Assembly (NCBI GenBank): GCA_900552295.1
Contig: URZB01000037.1
Coordinates: forward strand, 1 to 10,378
DNA from: an uncultured Collinsella sp.
GTDB lineage: Bacteria; Actinomycetota; Coriobacteriia; Coriobacteriales; Coriobacteriaceae
Length of the DNA stretch: 10,378 bases
Direction: 5' to 3'
Every line of letters starts with the position of its first letter. Positions within the stretch are counted from its first letter, which is position 1. A program made the position numbers and the translations under genes. This document shows positions 6,775 to 10,378 of this stretch, in pieces. The notes below the pieces were generated by a model that was not told the DNA's origin, did no database searches, and saw only the letters and a program-made list of their open reading frames with translations.

Positions 6775-8319
6775 GTGGCCGGAATCGGTTTTGAGCTCAA
6801 GCGCCTGTTTAGGCGCAAGGGCCTGTTTGCCACGATGCGCGCCTATGGCTACGCCGGCATTGTGTGCACGGGCCCGATGCTGCTGGGCGTGCTGCTCCAG
6901 GTGGGTATCTTGGTGCTGTGCGGTCTGTGGGGCGTGGGACGCGCCAACCAGGATCTGCTGGTGTGCATGGTGACCTATACGCTGCTGGCGTCGCTCACGC
7001 TCACGAGCTTTTTCTCCATGCCGGTCACGCGCTTTTTGGCCGATATGCTCTTTGCCGAGCGCGAAGAAGAGGTCTTGCCCTCGTTTTGGGGCTCCAACGC
7101 CATCATGCTCGTTGTGGGCACGGTGCTCTACGGCGTCTTTTTGCTGTTCTCGGGCGCTACGCTTATGCAGGGGCTGCTGTGCCTGTGGCTGTTCAACATT
7201 ATGATCGTCAACTGGAACGGCATGAGTTACCTCACGGCCATTAAGGATTACCGCGGTATTCTGTGCAGTTTTGCCGCGGCCATTGGCATGGCGTGCCTGT
7301 GTGCCTTGGCCGCGCTGGTGCTGGGGTTGCCGCCGGTCGAGGGGCTGCTGGGCTCGATCGCCCTGGGCTACGGTGTGATGCTCGCCTGGGACGTGGTGCT
7401 GTTATACCGGTATTTTCCTCAGAGCGATCGCAGCCCCCGGCTCTTTTTGCGCTGGCTCGACCAGTTTATGCCGCTGGCGCTCACGGGCCTGTTTACCAAC
7501 TTGGGACTCTTTGCGCACCTGGTGATTATTTGGGCAGGGCCCATTGGCGTGCAGGTCAAGGGCTTGTTTTACGGTGCGCCCTATCATGATGTGCCGGCGC
7601 TCATCGCGTTTTTGACCATTCTGGTCACGACCGTCAACTTTGTGGTGTCGGTCGAAGTCAACTTCTATCCGCGCTACCGCGACTACTACAGCCTGTTTAA
7701 CGACGGCGGCGTGGTGGGCGACATCGTGGTGGCCGAGGAGGAAATGCTCGCCACGCTCAACCGGGAGCTGCGGTTTTGCGCGCTCAAGCAGCTGTTTGTG
7801 ACGGCAGCGGTCATCTCGCTCGAGACCACGGTGCTCTCGGCCCTGCCGCTGGGCTTCAATAACCTGATGCACGGGTATTTTCGCACGCTGTGCGTGGGCT
7901 ATGGCCTGTATGCCGTGGGCAACACGATTCTGCTGATCTTGCTGTACTTTACCGACTACAAAGGTGCCGTGCTTGCCTCCGGGCTGTTCGCGGGCGTGGC
8001 GGGGCTGGCGACCATCGTCTCGCTGTTCTTTCCGCAGCAGTTTTATGGCTTTGGCTTTTTGCTCGGCGCGGCGGTGTTTTTTGTTGTGGCGCTCATGCGG
8101 CTCGATACCTATACCGCCAACTTGCCGTATCGTATCCTGAGTCAGCAGCCCATTGTGGCGACCGACAAGACGGGTCGCTTTACGGAGTTGGGCTGCTTGC
8201 TCGACCGTGCCGAACAGCGCTACGAGGAGCTGCGTCTAGAGGGCGAGCCGCATGGTGCGTTTGAGCGCACGGTGGTCCGTGTGTATCGCAATCGTTGGGG
8301 AGGTCCTGATGACCGATAG
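6775..8319 (+). CDS. pelG: PelG polysaccharide transporter, 12 TM (MOP superfamily)
   Basis: PelG is the predicted membrane transporter for the Pel polymer and part of the PelDEFG complex. The start is GTG 6775, 3 nt after the pelF stop, with GGGGGAG at 6762-6768. The protein has 514 residues and opens with AGIGFELKRL, the characteristic PelG N-terminus. Twelve hydrophobic helices can be counted between about residues 24 and 442. A hydrophilic, probably cytosolic tail of about 70 residues (444-514, containing GCLLDRAEQRYEELRLEGE) makes it longer than Pseudomonas PelG, which I recall as about 456 residues. The gene overlaps the CotH-family gene by 11 nt. Confidence 0.95.
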   Translation: MAGIGFELKRLFRRKGLFATMRAYGYAGIVCTGPMLLGVLLQVGILVLCGLWGVGRANQDLLVCMVTYTLLASLTLTSFFSMPVTRFLADMLFAEREEEVLPSFWGSNAIMLVVGTVLYGVFLLFSGATLMQGLLCLWLFNIMIVNWNGMSYLTAIKDYRGILCSFAAAIGMACLCALAALVLGLPPVEGLLGSIALGYGVMLAWDVVLLYRYFPQSDRSPRLFLRWLDQFMPLALTGLFTNLGLFAHLVIIWAGPIGVQVKGLFYGAPYHDVPALIAFLTILVTTVNFVVSVEVNFYPRYRDYYSLFNDGGVVGDIVVAEEEMLATLNRELRFCALKQLFVTAAVISLETTVLSALPLGFNNLMHGYFRTLCVGYGLYAVGNTILLILLYFTDYKGAVLASGLFAGVAGLATIVSLFFPQQFYGFGFLLGAAVFFVVALMRLDTYTANLPYRILSQQPIVATDKTGRFTELGCLLDRAEQRYEELRLEGEPHGAFERTVVRVYRNRWGGPDDR

Positions 8320-10078
8320 GATGATATCGCGTCGCCGCTTGATTGAGGCGGCTGCCGGCACACTGCTGCTTTCGGGCTGCTCTTCGCAGGACGAATCCTC
8401 GACAAAAAAGACCAAGAAGCAGGACAAGATTAAAAAGGCCGATGCGTCTAGCGAGATCAAGCATCTTCGCGACAAGGACGAGCTGTACGAGGTTTACGAC
8501 GACTCGGGCATCGTATGCATGTACCTGACGGTCTCTCGCGGCAACAGCTCTGAGAATACCGATCATAGCTGGGCCGAGATCAATACCTACTCGGTGTATG
8601 ACTATGCCGACATGGGCGTGACGCGCTATCAGGTTATGGGCCTGCTGCAGCCTGGCGATGATAAGGGTCCCGTTGCTGGCGAGGTGGGCTATGGCGAGAA
8701 GGCGCCCAACGCCACGGTGCAGGTGCGCGGTCAGACGTCGAGTACCTATACGCAAAAGAACTACAAGGTGGAGCTCAAAAAGGGCAAGGGCACGTGGCGC
8801 CAGCAACGTGCGATTGCGCTTAACAAGCACATGGGCGAGGGCATGCGCTTTCGTAACAAGATGGCCTACGATCTGATTCGTGGCATTCCCCAGATGATGG
8901 GCCTGCGCACGCAGTTTGTGCACTTATGGGTGTGCGACCAGACCGAAAAAACTAACGACACCTTTGAGGACTACGGTCTGTTTACGCAGGTCGAGCAGCT
9001 CAACAAGACGGCGCTCAAGGCCCACGGTCTGGATAAGAGCGGGCATCTATATAAGGTGAACAGCTTCGATTTCCATCGCTTCGAAGACACCATTAAGCTC
9101 GCCGATGACCCCGACTATAACCAGACGGCGTTTGAGGGCATGCTCGAGATTAAGGGCGATTCGGACCATACCAAGTTGATCGATATGCTCGATGCGCTCA
9201 ACGACGATACGCAAAAGATCGACGACGTGCTCGACACCTACTTCGATACCGAGAACCTGGTCTATTGGATGGCGTTTCAGATCTTGACGGGCAATTGCGA
9301 TACGCAGAACCGTAACTGCTATCTGTACAGCCCGCTTAACTCCAAGGTCTGGTACATCCTGGATTGGGACAACGACGGCATGCTGCGCAAGTTCGAGTTG
9401 AGCCTGACAGGGTTCTCGGATTATGCGAGCTGGGAGCGCGGCGTGAGCAACTACTGGGGCAACGTGCTATTTAACCGCGCGTTGCGCAGCAAGTCGTTCC
9501 GCAGCGAACTCGATAGCGCCGTCAAGGACCTGCGCTCGTATTTGACCGAAGAGCGTCTGAGCAAGATGGTCGAGCATTATCGTGAGGTCACGGAGCCGCT
9601 CGTCTTTGCTGCGCCCGACCTCGATAACCTGCCCGTGACCAAGGACGAATACGAGCAGATTGCCGCGGCGATTCCTTCCGAGATCGAGGAGAACTATAAG
9701 AGCTTTCGCGAGAGCTATAAAAAGCCCATGCCGTTCTACATTGGCGTGCCGCAGATCGATAACGGTAAGCTGCGCATCAACTGGGATGCGTCCTACGACT
9801 TTAAGGCGCGCGACATTCGCTATACCGTCGAGCTTGCGCGCGACTATGCCATTAGCGACGTGGTCTTTAAGGCCGAGGATGTGCTGCTGCCCGAGGTGAC
9901 GTGCGATGCGCCCGATGCCGGCCAGTACTTTGCGCGCGTGCGCGCCACCAACTCCGACGGCTATACGCAAGATGCGTTTGACTACTATGTGACCGACGGC
10001 GGCAAACAGTACGGCATGAAGTGTTTTTACGTGCAAGACGGCGGTAGGGTCGTGGAGGACACGTATGAGGAGGGCTAG
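8309..10078 (+). CDS. CotH kinase family lipoprotein
   Basis: CotH-family proteins share an atypical kinase fold; B. subtilis CotH phosphorylates spore-coat proteins, but the role outside spore formers is unknown. The chosen ATG 8309 gives 589 residues, with GGGGAGG at 8297-8303; ATG 8321 is possible, whereas an upstream start would spoil the signal. SRRRLIEA (7-14) resembles a twin-arginine motif and LSGC (21-24) is a lipobox, so a surface lipoprotein is expected. A Lys-rich linker follows to about 55. The CotH core has VQVRGQTSS (R140), ALNKHMGEGMRFRNK, YGLFTQVEQLNK, CDTQNRN (D331, N336) and ILDWDNDG (D352, D354), likely metal/ATP residues. About 474-560 looks like a fibronectin-III-type domain. 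It overlaps pelG by 11 nt and the VTC gene by 14 nt. Its substrate is unknown. Confidence 0.88.
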   Translation: MTDRMISRRRLIEAAAGTLLLSGCSSQDESSTKKTKKQDKIKKADASSEIKHLRDKDELYEVYDDSGIVCMYLTVSRGNSSENTDHSWAEINTYSVYDYADMGVTRYQVMGLLQPGDDKGPVAGEVGYGEKAPNATVQVRGQTSSTYTQKNYKVELKKGKGTWRQQRAIALNKHMGEGMRFRNKMAYDLIRGIPQMMGLRTQFVHLWVCDQTEKTNDTFEDYGLFTQVEQLNKTALKAHGLDKSGHLYKVNSFDFHRFEDTIKLADDPDYNQTAFEGMLEIKGDSDHTKLIDMLDALNDDTQKIDDVLDTYFDTENLVYWMAFQILTGNCDTQNRNCYLYSPLNSKVWYILDWDNDGMLRKFELSLTGFSDYASWERGVSNYWGNVLFNRALRSKSFRSELDSAVKDLRSYLTEERLSKMVEHYREVTEPLVFAAPDLDNLPVTKDEYEQIAAAIPSEIEENYKSFRESYKKPMPFYIGVPQIDNGKLRINWDASYDFKARDIRYTVELARDYAISDVVFKAEDVLLPEVTCDAPDAGQYFARVRATNSDGYTQDAFDYYVTDGGKQYGMKCFYVQDGGRVVEDTYEEG

Positions 10079-10342
10079 CGCGCTTCTCGAGCGCCTGGCG
10101 GCACCTCCCGTGCGCACCACGCAGGAGCGTTATCGCCATGAGCTCAAGTACCTCATCAACGAGGGCGAGCACGCTGCGCTGGCCTGCCGCATGGCGCCGG
10201 TGTTTAAGCTGGACAAGCATGCGCGGGCGGGCGGTTACACCATTCGCAGCCTGTACTTTGACGACTACTGCAACTCGGCCTACGAGGAAAAAGACGCCGG
10301 CATTCTCATGCGCAAAAAGTATCGCGTGCGCATCTATAACGG
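10065..10342 (+). CDS. VTC-domain (polyphosphate polymerase-like) protein, 3'-truncated
   Basis: The first 92 or so residues are a VTC domain, the fold of the yeast Vtc4 polyphosphate polymerase. ATG 10065 lies inside the end of the CotH-family gene (14-nt overlap), with TGGAGG at 10053-10058. Diagnostic segments are RYRHELKYLI, YTIRSLYFDDY and MRKKYRVRIY, which carry the basic and acidic residues lining the tunnel-shaped active site in this family. Bacterial members are usually small cytosolic proteins and, from memory, are often encoded beside DUF4956 membrane proteins and CotH proteins; a DUF4956 gene would be a reasonable guess just beyond the contig end. The genomic sequence stops at about 10342. 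Reading on adds a spurious CLLYTSDAADD peptide that comes from adapter DNA. Confidence 0.85.
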
Positions 10343-10378
10343 CTGTCTCTTATACACATCTGACGCTGCCGACGATAA
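10343..10378. other. Illumina Nextera adapter contamination at contig end
   Basis: CTGTCTCTTATACACATCT (10343-10361) is the Tn5 mosaic end used in Nextera libraries. It is followed directly by GACGCTGCCGACGA (10362-10375), the reverse complement of the read-1 adapter tail. All 33 bases match. The final TAA (10376-10378) would then be the first bases of a sample index. This is not genomic DNA and is not a transposon of the organism. Confidence 0.98.

Noticed and set aside
10343..10361. End of a Tn5-like transposon
   Set aside because: The 19-bp mosaic end is followed directly by the synthetic read-1 adapter tail, so it is library DNA.

Overview
The window is almost entirely one tightly packed plus-strand operon for a Gram-positive type of Pel exopolysaccharide (biofilm matrix) system, followed by two accessory genes. 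The layout matches the core of the pelDEADAFG operon known from Bacillus cereus and reported in clostridia and actinobacteria. It has no pelB or pelC outer-membrane export genes, and its PelA has only the deacetylase half. High G+C, strong GC bias at third codon positions, GTG and TTG starts and long G-rich Shine-Dalgarno sequences suggest a high-GC Gram-positive. The codon style and Pel type resemble gut Coriobacteriia such as Collinsella; this placement is an inference, not a database match.

Layout. Positions 1-430 are non-coding and hold three inverted repeats and a promoter-like sequence just before the first gene. Next come pelD (431-2568; an N-terminal SDR-like domain, four membrane segments, GAF, degenerate GGDEF; one apparent frameshift near 1007-1011), pelE (2565-3470; membrane plus helical repeats), pelA deacetylase form (3467-5347), pelF (5344-6771; glycosyltransferase) and pelG (6775-8319; 12-TM transporter). 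A CotH-family lipoprotein (8309-10078) and the start of a VTC-domain protein (10065 to about 10342) follow. Every junction is a stop/start overlap or a 3-nt gap, so the seven genes look co-transcribed and translationally coupled.

How they work together. PelF polymerises the polymer from UDP-sugars. PelD, PelE and PelG form the membrane platform and export path. PelD keeps an RxxD site at the exact spacing of a cyclic-di-GMP I-site, so secretion is probably switched on by c-di-GMP. PelA, anchored outside the membrane, would deacetylate the polymer and make it cationic. CotH (a kinase fold in proven cases) and VTC (polyphosphate polymerase fold) suggest that phosphate chemistry at the cell surface is tied to Pel production.

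The last 36 bases are not genomic: positions 10343-10375 match the Illumina Nextera transposase adapter exactly, so the contig ends in an artefact and the VTC gene is cut there. That artefact also lowers trust in single-base accuracy elsewhere, including the pelD frameshift.
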